The position numbers and the translations under genes were made by a program. From NCBI GenBank assembly GCA_945872375.1, contig CAMBYR010000095.1, positions 1 to 7,428 of the forward strand: a DNA stretch of 7,428 bases, given 5' to 3'. The notes under the pieces are model-generated. The model saw only the letters and a list, made by a program, of their open reading frames with translations, did not search any database and was not told where the DNA came from. Each line of letters begins with the position of its first letter. Position 1 is the stretch's first letter. Shown piece by piece: positions 1 to 5,957 of the stretch. Source of the DNA: an uncultured Blautia sp. GTDB taxonomy: Bacteria > Bacillota > Clostridia > Lachnospirales > Lachnospiraceae.

Positions 1-1
1 G

Positions 2-541
2 GCGGCGGAAAAAATCCTGAAAAAGGAAGTCATGGTGGTAGGTCCCGGACTTCGCACCGGGCTGAATATCATGCTGGATAATCCCAGTGAAATGGGAGCT
101 GACCGTGTGGCAGATGCGGTTGCGGCCCTTGCCCGGTATCCTGTTCCGCTTGTCACGGTAGATATGGGAACGGCCACGACTTTTTCCGTGGTGGATGCAA
201 AAAAACGCTGCATCGGCGGCATGATCATGCCCGGCGTGCGTGTTTCTCTGGATGCGCTGGTGGCACGCGCTTCCCAGTTAAACGGCATCAGTATTGAGGA
301 ACCCAAAAAACTGATCGGCAAAAGTACCATTGACTGTATGAAGAGCGGAATCCTTTATGGAAATGCGGCTGCAGTGGATGGGATCATTGACAGGATCGAA
401 GAGGAGCTTGGCCAGAAGGTGACGGTCATTGCTACCGGCGGCCATGCAAAGAAGATCATTCCCCACTGTAAAAGGGAGATTATTCTGGATGAAGATCTTT
501 TATTGAAGGGGCTTCTGATCATATACGAAAAAAATAAATAA
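2..541 (+). CDS. coaX: Type III pantothenate kinase, 3' portion
   Basis: Phosphorylates pantothenate with ATP, the first committed step of coenzyme A synthesis, in the cytosol. The reading frame is open from the left edge, so the N-terminus is missing. The visible 179 residues are followed by TAA. CoaX proteins are usually about 255 aa, so roughly 75-80 residues lie outside the window, including the N-terminal ATP-binding DxGNT-type motif. Visible family signatures are GPGLRTGLNI (fragment residues 14-23), GADRVADAVAA (32-42), the second nucleotide-binding/ASKHA motif VDMGTATTF (53-61), GGMIMPGV, and the C-terminal ATGGHAKKI stretch. Type III enzymes are typical of Clostridia and are not feedback-inhibited by CoA; that is family knowledge. 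The gene ends at a strong terminator and is convergent with the MATE gene, so it belongs to a transcription unit extending left. The internal ATG at 32 is not the start, because conserved sequence precedes it. Confidence 0.93.
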   Translation, partial: AAEKILKKEVMVVGPGLRTGLNIMLDNPSEMGADRVADAVAALARYPVPLVTVDMGTATTFSVVDAKKRCIGGMIMPGVRVSLDALVARASQLNGISIEEPKKLIGKSTIDCMKSGILYGNAAAVDGIIDRIEEELGQKVTVIATGGHAKKIIPHCKREIILDEDLLLKGLLIIYEKNK

Positions 542-553
542 ACAAAGAAAAAC

Positions 554-586
554 GGCCGGGTCATTTCGCAGATCCGGCCATTTTTT
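554..586. terminator. Bidirectional intrinsic terminator between coaX and MATE gene
   Basis: A 9-bp stem pairs 554-562 (GGCCGGGTC) with 571-579 (GATCCGGCC), with one G-U pair and an 8-nt loop. On the plus strand it is followed by A and T6 (581-586), terminating coaX. On the minus strand the same stem is followed by G, T5 and a T-rich run (complement of 541-553), terminating the leftward MATE transcript. It fills the 52-bp gap between two convergent stop codons, where a shared terminator is expected. Confidence 0.92.
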
Positions 587-593
587 CAAAAAA

Positions 594-1943
594 TCAAAGT
601 TTCTTTTTGCGGACATTATAATAGATGATGAACAGGACAGAAGTGGTGATCCAGGTAATGGGATAGCTGAAAATGACCATTTCGATGGTTGGATGCAGGG
701 GAACGGCCAGAAAGATCCAGACCATTCGAAAAACACAGATTCCAAAAAGAGTAAGTATCGTTGGGATGATCACATCGCTGACACCCCTCAGAGCACTGGA
801 AAATACTTCAATAAAAATGAAGGTGATGTAATAGGGTGTGATCAGAAACAGCATATGGGCCCCGATCTCGATTACATTGGAATCCGTTGTAAAAATGGAG
901 AACAGCGGAACACGAAGGAGAATCAGGAAGGCGGCCAGCAAAACGGAGACTCCAAAATCCATCAGCAGGCAGACTCGAACTCCTTTTCGGATACGGTCGG
1001 AACGTCCGGCGCCATAGTTCTGTCCGACAAAGGTTGTGATGGAAACGCCGAAGGCATTGCTGATCATCCAGAAAATGGCATCCAGCTTTCCGAAGGTTCC
1101 CCAGGCAGCTGCAGTGTCCGTCCCATATACGTTGATGGATGCCTGAATGATCAGATTGGACAGACTGTACATGACAGACTGAAAACCACCGGGCAGCCCC
1201 ACGTAAAGCTGAGACCTTAAAACGGATCCGTGAAAACGGATGTGCCGGAGGGAAAGCCGGTAGCAGTCTTTGGAATGCATCAGGCGCAGGGTTATGAGGA
1301 TGGCACTGAATGCCTGCGCCAGCACTGTGGCAATGGCGACGCCCGAAACGCCCAGATGAAGTCCTGCAACCATCACAACATCCAGAATGACGTTGAGGAG
1401 ACAGCAGAAGATCAGATAGTACAGGGGACTTTTGGAGTCTCCTGTGGCGCGAAGAATGGCGGAGCCGATATTATAAACAAATGCAAACAGGATTCCGGCA
1501 AAATAAATGCGAAGATATGCCTCGGAATCAGGAAGGAGCTCTTCCGGTGTTTTCATGAGTCTCAGGAGAGCGGGGGATGCCAGAATTCCGGCAATCATAA
1601 AAAAGATGCTTCCAAAGATGGAAAATGCATAGGCAGTGTGAATGCTTTTATCCAGATTACGGAGATCCTTTGCACCGTAAAACTGAGAAATGATGACGCC
1701 CGCACCGGCTGAAAGTCCGGTAAAGGCATTGACAACAAGCTGAACGATCTGCCCTGCGGAGCCTCCTACACTTGCCAGAGCCCCGGTTCCTACAAAACGT
1801 CCTACAACAATCATATCAATGGTATTATAAAACTGCTGAAAAAAGCTTCCCAGAAGAATGGGAAAAAAGAACAGAAGAAGCTGTTTCCAGATGACTCCTT
1901 CTGTGATCTGATTTTGTTTTGCTGAGTAATGTGCTGACATCAT
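594..1943 (-). CDS. MATE family efflux transporter
   Basis: Predicted inner-membrane cation-coupled antiporter of the MATE superfamily (NorM/DinF-like), exporting drugs or other organic cations in exchange for Na+ or H+. The substrate cannot be read from sequence. The 449 residues match the usual MATE length of about 450, and about twelve hydrophobic segments are visible, spread over two six-helix lobes (the first near residues 22-38, the last just before the basic C-terminus RKKKL). The N-terminal stretch PILLGSFFQQFYNTIDMIVV and the following GRFVG...ASVGG are characteristic. The second lobe carries the equivalent GLPGGFQSVMYSLSN and FVGQNYGAG. Two ATGs are adjacent (1941-1943 and 1938-1940). 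GGAGG lies 3 nt before the first and 6 nt before the second, so the second is the better spaced and the true start may be 1940. It lies 53 bp downstream of the pseudouridine synthase gene on the same strand and has no clear promoter of its own. The functional link between the two is unknown. Confidence 0.93.
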   Translation of the reverse strand: MMSAHYSAKQNQITEGVIWKQLLLFFFPILLGSFFQQFYNTIDMIVVGRFVGTGALASVGGSAGQIVQLVVNAFTGLSAGAGVIISQFYGAKDLRNLDKSIHTAYAFSIFGSIFFMIAGILASPALLRLMKTPEELLPDSEAYLRIYFAGILFAFVYNIGSAILRATGDSKSPLYYLIFCCLLNVILDVVMVAGLHLGVSGVAIATVLAQAFSAILITLRLMHSKDCYRLSLRHIRFHGSVLRSQLYVGLPGGFQSVMYSLSNLIIQASINVYGTDTAAAWGTFGKLDAIFWMISNAFGVSITTFVGQNYGAGRSDRIRKGVRVCLLMDFGVSVLLAAFLILLRVPLFSIFTTDSNVIEIGAHMLFLITPYYITFIFIEVFSSALRGVSDVIIPTILTLFGICVFRMVWIFLAVPLHPTIEMVIFSYPITWITTSVLFIIYYNVRKKKL

Positions 1944-1951
1944 GTTCCTCC

Positions 1952-1991
1952 AAAAAAAGTAATTTGCCGGAAGCCGTGCGGATCCTTCCGG
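1952..1991 (-). terminator. Hairpin with displaced T tract between rluA-type and MATE genes (weak terminator or attenuator candidate)
   Basis: Arms 1967-1973 (CCGGAAG) and 1985-1991 (CTTCCGG) form a perfect 7-bp stem with an 11-nt loop. Read leftward, it is followed after 8 nt by T7 (complement of 1952-1958) and then at once by the MATE gene's GGAGG. The T tract is too far from the stem for a classical terminator. It could be a partial terminator that lowers MATE expression relative to the upstream gene, or an incidental hairpin. Confidence 0.35.
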
Positions 1992-1996
1992 GATGT

Positions 1997-2890
1997 TTAT
2001 TTCTGATTCCGGAAGCAGTTCAGAAAGTCTTCCGGAAGGGGCGCTGTAAGCGTCATGGGCTTTCCCGTGATGGGATGGGTAAAATCAAGCTGAAAAGAAT
2101 GAAGGGGCTGTCTGGAGATCCGGTCGTATACCGGATGATACAGATAATCTCCGGGCAGAGGATACCCCAGATGTTTCATATGTACACGAATCTGATGGGT
2201 ACGTCCTGTTTCCAGATGAAGCTCCAGAAGGGACATACTCCCATTTTCCGCAATCCGTTCATAATGTGTAATTGCCGTTTCGCCGCGCTCATTACTGACC
2301 TCCCGGAGAATTGCCGAATCTCCGGCTCTTGCGATCGGCGCCTGAATGGTTCCGGAAAGAGGGGTGATTCCCTCCACAAGTGCAAGGTAAGTACGGCGGA
2401 TCCTTCGATCACGCATTTCCTGGGAAAGAATGGCAGCGCTCAGCGCATTTTTTGCAAGAATCAGAGCACCGGTGGTGTCGCGGTCCAGTCGATTGATGCA
2501 GCGATAGACAAAGGACTCCCCTTTTTGCCGGAAATAATATGCGGCGGCATTTGCCAGCGTATTCTCATAATTCCCGATGGAGGGATGGATGGGCATGCCG
2601 GCCGGTTTGTTTACAGCCAGAAGATCTTCATCCTCGTATAATATGGAAAAAGGCAGGGGCGCAGGAAGGATACTTTCCGAGGACTCCTGCTCCAGAATAC
2701 GGATGCGAAGAGAATCTCCCTGTTTCAGAATGGTATGGCCGAAAGCACGCTGTCCGTTTCGAAGAATGGCCTGGGTATCTTTTTTCATACCGGTAAGAAT
2801 ATGTCTGGAAAATCCCTTTTTCCGAAGAAAAGCAAGTACTTCCATGCCGTCCTCGGCGGAATTGACCGTATAAACAAGAATCCGATCCAT
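1997..2890 (-). CDS. RluA/RluD-family RNA pseudouridine synthase
   Basis: Isomerises specific uridines to pseudouridine in RNA, probably 23S rRNA; the target site cannot be assigned. The 297 residues fit the family. An S4-like RNA-binding region occupies about residues 15-66, followed by the catalytic domain opening at LYEDEDLLAVNKPAGMPIHP (84-103). The catalytic aspartate is Asp136 in NRLDRDTTG (133-141). The family motif is usually HRLDxxTSG, so Asn replaces His and Thr replaces Ser, which keeps the Arg-Leu-Asp core. The second signature GRTHQIRVHMKHLG (229-242) and GYPLPGD follow. The ATG at 2888-2890 is preceded by AAGGAGGG with 9 nt spacing, and an extended -10 promoter lies just upstream. 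It is the first gene of a probable two-gene leftward unit with the MATE transporter. Clostridial genomes carry several paralogues of this family, so I give no symbol. Confidence 0.93.
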   Translation of the reverse strand: MDRILVYTVNSAEDGMEVLAFLRKKGFSRHILTGMKKDTQAILRNGQRAFGHTILKQGDSLRIRILEQESSESILPAPLPFSILYEDEDLLAVNKPAGMPIHPSIGNYENTLANAAAYYFRQKGESFVYRCINRLDRDTTGALILAKNALSAAILSQEMRDRRIRRTYLALVEGITPLSGTIQAPIARAGDSAILREVSNERGETAITHYERIAENGSMSLLELHLETGRTHQIRVHMKHLGYPLPGDYLYHPVYDRISRQPLHSFQLDFTHPITGKPMTLTAPLPEDFLNCFRNQK

Positions 2891-2929
2891 CTGAAATTCC
2901 CTCCTTTCCGTTATTTGGCATTGACATTA

Positions 2930-2958
2930 AGCATAGCAGATTCTCTAAAGAAAAACAA
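2930..2958 (-). promoter_or_regulatory. Sigma-A-like extended -10 promoter for the pseudouridine synthase gene
   Basis: Read leftward: TTGTTT (2953-2958), a 17-nt spacer, then TATGCT (2930-2935) preceded by TGC, giving an extended -10 (TGN-TATGCT). Transcription would start near 2923, about 33 nt before the ATG at 2890. Good spacing, moderate hexamer match; position between divergent genes supports it. Confidence 0.6.
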
Positions 2959-2963
2959 GAGAG

Positions 2964-2980
2964 GAGAATGGGTGATTCTC
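2964..2980. repeat. Short inverted repeat in the divergent promoter region
   Basis: GAGAAT (2964-2969) and ATTCTC (2975-2980) form a 6-bp dyad with a 5-nt centre. The second arm lies within GATTCTC, which also occurs at 2939-2945, between the -10 and -35 of the leftward promoter. It sits just outside that -35 and about 24 bp before the rightward -35, a place where an operator could act. There is no direct evidence of a binding protein. Confidence 0.25.
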
Positions 2981-3003
2981 GCTATCCGGAAATGGTGATT
3001 TCA

Positions 3004-3032
3004 TTGACTTTTCATGAATGAGAATATATAAT
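3004..3032 (+). promoter_or_regulatory. Near-consensus sigma-A promoter of the cobalamin operon
   Basis: TTGACT (3004-3009), a 17-nt spacer and TATAAT (3027-3032): a perfect -10 and five of six matches at -35. Transcription would begin at about 3039, leaving a leader of about 230 nt that contains the riboswitch, before the cbiD ATG at 3268. A strong constitutive promoter with control exerted in the leader is the usual design for riboswitch operons. Confidence 0.85.
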
Positions 3033-3056
3033 AGTTTCAGAAAAAAAAAAGAAAGG

Positions 3057-3120
3057 GCATTTCAGGAAGCAGGTGGAACTCCTGCGCAAGTCCGTTACTG
3101 TATAGTCAGATACTGAATGC
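3057..3120 (+). ncRNA. Cobalamin riboswitch aptamer (compact form)
   Basis: Cis-acting RNA that binds a cobalamin and controls the downstream cbi genes. A closing stem pairs GCATTTCAG (3057-3065) with CTGAATGC (3113-3120), with one bulged T. Inside it, GCAGGTGGAACTCCTGC (3069-3085) is the conserved B12-box hairpin (GGTGxAAxTCC with flanking GCAGG/CCTGC pairing). Next come the conserved ACTGTA (3097-3102) and AGTCAGATAC (3104-3113), which match the usual ACTGTgA and AGtCAGgAgACC blocks. Only one nucleotide separates these blocks, where most Rfam-type cobalamin riboswitches have tens of nucleotides of peripheral helices. It therefore resembles the compact (AdoCbl-II/variant-like) types. Its place between a strong promoter and cbiD fits well. 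The subclass, and whether it prefers adenosyl-, methyl- or aquocobalamin, cannot be decided by eye. Confidence 0.85.
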
Positions 3121-3267
3121 TTTTTCCGGAACGGAAGAAACTGCGGCAACCGGTGAATTCTGAGAAATGAAGGAAGTTTGTTGTCTTACGGACTTCCTTT
3201 CCTGTTGTCCTGCAGAAGGAAACAGGACTTGGCGGAGCAGTTTCAGGGTATGAAGGAGCAGAATGGG
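3121..3267 (+). promoter_or_regulatory. Leader / expression platform of the cobalamin riboswitch
   Basis: The stretch holds several hairpins. Arms 3121-3128/3132-3139 form a stem with a GAA triloop. AAGGAAGT (3170-3177) pairs with ACTTCCTT (3192-3199). GTCCTG (3207-3212) pairs with CAGGAC (3223-3228), or alternatively TCCTGTT (3200-3206) with AACAGGA (3221-3227). ACGGACTT (3188-3195) is also perfectly complementary to AAGTCCGT (3088-3095) inside the aptamer, which excludes the 3170-3199 hairpin. TCCTT (3195-3199) can pair with the AAGGA of the cbiD ribosome binding site (3253-3257). No stem is followed by a T tract, so control of translation initiation seems more likely than intrinsic termination. 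The pairings are read from sequence; the mechanism is inferred. Confidence 0.5.
3167..3253 (+). other. Possible 28-codon leader ORF
   Basis: ATG (3167) to TGA (3251-3253) encodes 28 residues, starting MKEVCC and containing two Cys-Cys pairs (residues 5-6 and 13-14). Its TGA overlaps an ATG at 3250 by ATGA, and that ATG is in frame with cbiD, the layout of translational coupling. The only ribosome-binding candidate is GGTGA (3152-3156), 10 nt upstream, which is weak. It also spans the 3170-3199 hairpin, so translating ribosomes would disrupt it. I recognise no family. It may be a chance ORF in a structured leader. Confidence 0.25.
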
Positions 3268-3270
3268 ATG
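3253..3270 (+). promoter_or_regulatory. Ribosome binding site deciding the cbiD start
   Basis: AAGGAG (3253-3258) sits 9 nt before ATG 3268. Two other in-frame starts are less well placed: TTG 3178, inside the leader hairpin and with no Shine-Dalgarno sequence, and ATG 3250, with only GGCGGAG 12 nt away. Confidence 0.7.
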
Positions 3271-4419
3271 AATCAGAAAACAGGACTTGAGGATTACTAT
3301 GTGATCCGGAATCAGAAAAAAATGAGATTTGGATATACCACAGGGTCCTGCGCAGCCGCAGCCGCAAAAGGAGCCGTTCGGATGCTTCTGGGAGGTCTTA
3401 TGGAAGAAACGGTCAGGCTTCTGACTCCCCGGGGAATCTGGCTGACGCTTGCTCTGGAAGCCAGGGAAACAGGAGAGGGGTATGCCTCCTGCGCTGTTCG
3501 AAAAGACGCCGGAGATGATCCGGATACCACCAATGGAATGCTGATTTTTGCCAGAGCAGAAAAGACAGATACCGGCATCATCGAGATTGATGGCGGAAAG
3601 GGCGTTGGGCGTGTGACAAGACCGGGACTTTCTCAGAAACCGGGTGAAGCAGCCATTAACCCTGTTCCAAAATCCATGATTCTCCGTGAGGCAGAGGCCG
3701 CTGCGGAGGAGTTTGACTATGAGGGCGGACTTAGAATCATCATTTATGCACCGGAGGGGGAAAAGATCGCGCAGAAAACCTTTAATCCAAGGCTGGGCAT
3801 CGTAGGTGGAATTTCCATTCTGGGAACCTCCGGAATCGTGGAACCCATGAGTGAACGTGCCCTGATCGAAAGCATCCGGGTGGAGATGAATCAGCATGCG
3901 GCACAGGGAGAACAATACCTTTTGGTGACACCGGGAAACTATGGCGCGGATTATCTCCGGGAGCATATGGATCTTCCCTTTGAAAAAAACATCAAATGCA
4001 GCAATTATGTAGGCGAAACCATTGATATGGCAGTGGATATGGGGATTAAGGGCATTTTATTTGTGGCTCATATCGGAAAATTTGTCAAGGTGGCAGGGGG
4101 AATTATGAATACTCATTCCCACAGTGCCGACAGCCGGATGGAAATTCTCTGCGCAGCCGCCATTTGGGCCGGTGCAGATCTGGAATGTGCAAAAAAGATC
4201 CTGGCATGCGGCACCACCGATGAAGCGCTGGAATATCTTCAGAAGGAAGGAATTCTGAGGCCTGCCATGGACAGGATCATGGAGAAAATCCAGTTTTATC
4301 TGGATCATCGTTCCTATCAGCAGATTTTGCTGGGAGCAGTGGTCTTTAACCATACCATCGGATATCTGGGACAGACTTCTCATGCGGAAGAGCTGATCCG
4401 TTTTCTGAAAGAATCCTGA
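3268..4419 (+). CDS. cbiD: Cobalt-precorrin-5B C1-methyltransferase CbiD
   Basis: Transfers a methyl group from S-adenosylmethionine to C1 of cobalt-precorrin-5B, giving cobalt-precorrin-6A in anaerobic cobalamin synthesis. CbiD is not a member of the canonical tetrapyrrole methylase fold family. The protein has 383 residues from ATG 3268, close to the family norm. Signatures are RFGYTTGSCAAAAAKGA (20-36), GTSGIVEPMSE (186-196), HIGKFVKVAGG (268-278) and NTHSHSADSR (281-290). The start was chosen for its AAGGAG at 9 nt; ATG 3250 would add six residues (MKEQNG) and would overlap the leader ORF by ATGA. The frame stays open back to TTG 3178, but that stretch is the riboswitch leader. It is the first gene of the operon, so it is the direct target of riboswitch control. 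The 47-nt gap to cbiL is the widest in the operon. Confidence 0.96.
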   Translation: MNQKTGLEDYYVIRNQKKMRFGYTTGSCAAAAAKGAVRMLLGGLMEETVRLLTPRGIWLTLALEARETGEGYASCAVRKDAGDDPDTTNGMLIFARAEKTDTGIIEIDGGKGVGRVTRPGLSQKPGEAAINPVPKSMILREAEAAAEEFDYEGGLRIIIYAPEGEKIAQKTFNPRLGIVGGISILGTSGIVEPMSERALIESIRVEMNQHAAQGEQYLLVTPGNYGADYLREHMDLPFEKNIKCSNYVGETIDMAVDMGIKGILFVAHIGKFVKVAGGIMNTHSHSADSRMEILCAAAIWAGADLECAKKILACGTTDEALEYLQKEGILRPAMDRIMEKIQFYLDHRSYQQILLGAVVFNHTIGYLGQTSHAEELIRFLKES

Positions 4420-4425
4420 TCGGAT

Positions 4426-4468
4426 ATGATACAGCAGAATAAACGAACAAGGAAAGGAACAGTATCAT
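4426..4468 (+). repeat. Inverted repeat enclosing the cbiL ribosome binding site and reaching its start codon
   Basis: ATGATAC (4426-4432) and GTATCAT (4462-4468) are perfect inverted copies; T4425 and G4469 add a G-U pair. The second arm includes all three bases of the cbiL ATG if the wobble pair counts. The 29-nt loop contains the Shine-Dalgarno AAAGGA (4453-4458). Folded, it would bury the start codon but expose the ribosome binding site. The long loop makes it only moderately stable. Confidence 0.35.
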
Positions 4469-5156
4469 GAAAGGAACATTATTTGGAGTGGGCGTCGGCC
4501 CCGGAGATCCGGAGCTTCTTACGCTGAAGGCACTTCGTCTGATAAAAGAAGCAGAAAGGATTGCAGTTCCCGGAAAACGGCCGGAGGACAGTGTGGCATA
4601 TAAAATCGTTAAAGAGATTTATCCGGAGCTTAGCCGGAAAAAACTTCTGGCAGTTCCCATGCCCATGACCAAGGATCCGGAAAAACTGGAAACTGCTCAT
4701 GAGGAAGGCGCAAAAATGATCCGGGAGGAGTTGGAGCAGGGAAACAATGTTGTGTTCCTGACGCTGGGAGATCCCACGGTATATTCCACGTATTTATATA
4801 TTCATAAACGGATCATGGCATGGGACTATCCGGTGGAAATCGTAAGCGGTGTCACTTCTTTCTGTGCAGCGGCGGCAAAATTAAACATCAGTCTTGTGGA
4901 GAAGGCGGAGGAACTTCATGTGATCCCGGCCTCCTATCAGATTGAGGAGGCGCTGAAACTGCCCGGCACAAAGGTTCTGATGAAGGCCGGAAAGAAGATG
5001 TGTCAGGTAAAGGATTCCATACGTGCGCAGGGAGCAGAAGCCGTGATGGTGGAGAACTGCGGAATGGAATCGGAAAAAATATATGGTTCTGTAGATGAAA
5101 TTCCCGATGATGCAGGATATTATTCCCTGATCATTGTAAAAGATCAGCAATACTAG
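4467..5156 (+). CDS. cbiL: Cobalt-precorrin-2 (precorrin-2) C20-methyltransferase CbiL
   Basis: S-adenosylmethionine-dependent methylase that adds the C20 methyl to (cobalt-)precorrin-2, the first corrin-specific methylation after uroporphyrinogen is converted to (cobalt-)precorrin-2. The 229 residues and motifs fit the tetrapyrrole methylase fold: GVGVGPGDPELLTLKA (7-22), the SAM-contacting glycine loop; LTLGDPTVYSTY (98-109), with the YSTY form typical of the C20 enzyme; and VSGVTSFCAAAA (126-137). The ATG is preceded by AAAGGA with 8 nt spacing. It acts before every other enzyme encoded in this window, although it is second in gene order. It is followed 11 nt later by cbiF, whose AGGAGG overlaps its TAG stop. 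A cobalt-containing substrate is inferred from the company of cbiD and cbiG, which mark the anaerobic route. Confidence 0.95.
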   Translation: MKGTLFGVGVGPGDPELLTLKALRLIKEAERIAVPGKRPEDSVAYKIVKEIYPELSRKKLLAVPMPMTKDPEKLETAHEEGAKMIREELEQGNNVVFLTLGDPTVYSTYLYIHKRIMAWDYPVEIVSGVTSFCAAAAKLNISLVEKAEELHVIPASYQIEEALKLPGTKVLMKAGKKMCQVKDSIRAQGAEAVMVENCGMESEKIYGSVDEIPDDAGYYSLIIVKDQQY

Positions 5157-5167
5157 GAGGAAAAGAA

Positions 5168-5926
5168 ATGGTACATTTTGTAGGAGCAGGTCCCGGAGCA
5201 CCGGATCTGATTACAGTGAGAGGAAAACAGTATCTGGAAGAGGCTGATGTGATCATATATGCAGGCTCTCTGGTAAATCCAAAGCTTCTGGAGTACAGCA
5301 AGGATGTGTGCACCATTCATAACAGTGCAAAAATGACGCTGGAAGAAGTGATTTCCGTGATCGAGCATGCAGAGGCAGCAGGAAAGACAACGGTGCGCCT
5401 TCATACGGGAGATCCCTGTCTGTATGGTGCGATCCGGGAGCAGATGGACATTCTGGATGAAAAGGGAATTGCCTATGATTCCTGCCCGGGTGTAAGCTCT
5501 TTCTGTGGTGCGGCAGGGGCCTTGAATCTGGAATATACTCTTCCGGATATTTCACAGAGCGTGATTATTACAAGAATGGAAGGAAGAACACCGGTGCCTT
5601 CCAAAGAAAGCATTCAGTCCTTTGCGGCACATCAGGCCACGATGGTGGTATTCTTAAGCACCGGGATGCTGGAAGAACTGAGCCGGAGACTGATCGAAGG
5701 CGGTTATACGGCAGATACTCCTGCGGCCATTGTCTACAAGGCAACCTGGGAGGATGAAAAGAAACTGATCTGCACCGTGGGAACACTGGCGCAGACGGCA
5801 AAAGAAAACAATATTACAAAAACAGCATTGATGATTATCGGAGATGTGGTAAACGCTGCCCATTATGAACGTTCCAAACTGTATGATCCGGGCTTTACCA
5901 CGGAATTCCGGAAAGCATCAAGATAA
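5168..5926 (+). CDS. cbiF: Cobalt-precorrin-4 C11-methyltransferase CbiF
   Basis: Methylates C11 of cobalt-precorrin-4 using S-adenosylmethionine, giving cobalt-precorrin-5A. The 252 residues match the family length. Tetrapyrrole methylase motifs appear in order: GAGPGAPDLITVRG (6-19); YAGSLVNP (31-38), a CbiF/CobM hallmark; RLHTGDPCLYGAIREQM (77-93); and PGVSSFCGAAGALNLEYTLP (107-126), followed by QSVIITRMEGRTPVP. The ATG has a strong AGGAGG (5155-5160) with 7 nt spacing, placed over the stop codon of cbiL. This tight packing suggests coupled translation of the two methylases. The 3' neighbour cbiG starts 31 nt after its stop and acts on its product. Confidence 0.96.
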   Translation: MVHFVGAGPGAPDLITVRGKQYLEEADVIIYAGSLVNPKLLEYSKDVCTIHNSAKMTLEEVISVIEHAEAAGKTTVRLHTGDPCLYGAIREQMDILDEKGIAYDSCPGVSSFCGAAGALNLEYTLPDISQSVIITRMEGRTPVPSKESIQSFAAHQATMVVFLSTGMLEELSRRLIEGGYTADTPAAIVYKATWEDEKKLICTVGTLAQTAKENNITKTALMIIGDVVNAAHYERSKLYDPGFTTEFRKASR

Positions 5927-5957
5927 ATGTGTGTATGGAACAGGGGAGGAAGGATCC

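Noticed and set aside
693..1712. Two long rightward ORFs (693-1220 and 1230-1712) opposite the MATE gene
   Set aside because: They lie wholly antisense to a clear MATE coding frame; their low-complexity, polar translations resemble no protein family, and they lack ribosome binding sites.
1919..2873. Rightward ORFs opposite the pseudouridine synthase gene
   Set aside because: They are antisense shadows; the leftward frame carries all the family motifs.
2921..2949. Second rightward promoter, TTGACA (2921-2926) with TCTAAA (2944-2949)
   Set aside because: The -35 is perfect and the spacing 17 nt, but the -10 is poor, and a far better promoter lies at 3004-3032.
3057..3125. Stem 3057-3065/3113-3120 followed by T5 read as an intrinsic terminator
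   Set aside because: The stem encloses the conserved B12-box elements, so it is the closing helix of the aptamer. A 47-nt interior and an AT-rich stem make a poor terminator. If it does terminate, it would be a very unusual riboswitch.
3178..3267. TTG 3178 as the cbiD start, giving a 413-residue protein
   Set aside because: The extra residues fall in riboswitch leader hairpins, lack a ribosome binding site and would make CbiD unusually long.
3106..3966. 286-codon leftward ORF opposite cbiD and its leader
   Set aside because: It is antisense to the well-supported cbiD frame and covers the riboswitch. The composition is that of a reverse-strand shadow, and no Shine-Dalgarno sequence is seen.
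5865..5957. ATG 5865 as the cbiG start
   Set aside because: It would overlap cbiF by 62 nt and add 31 residues before the conserved N-terminus. ATG 5958 has GGAGG at ideal spacing.
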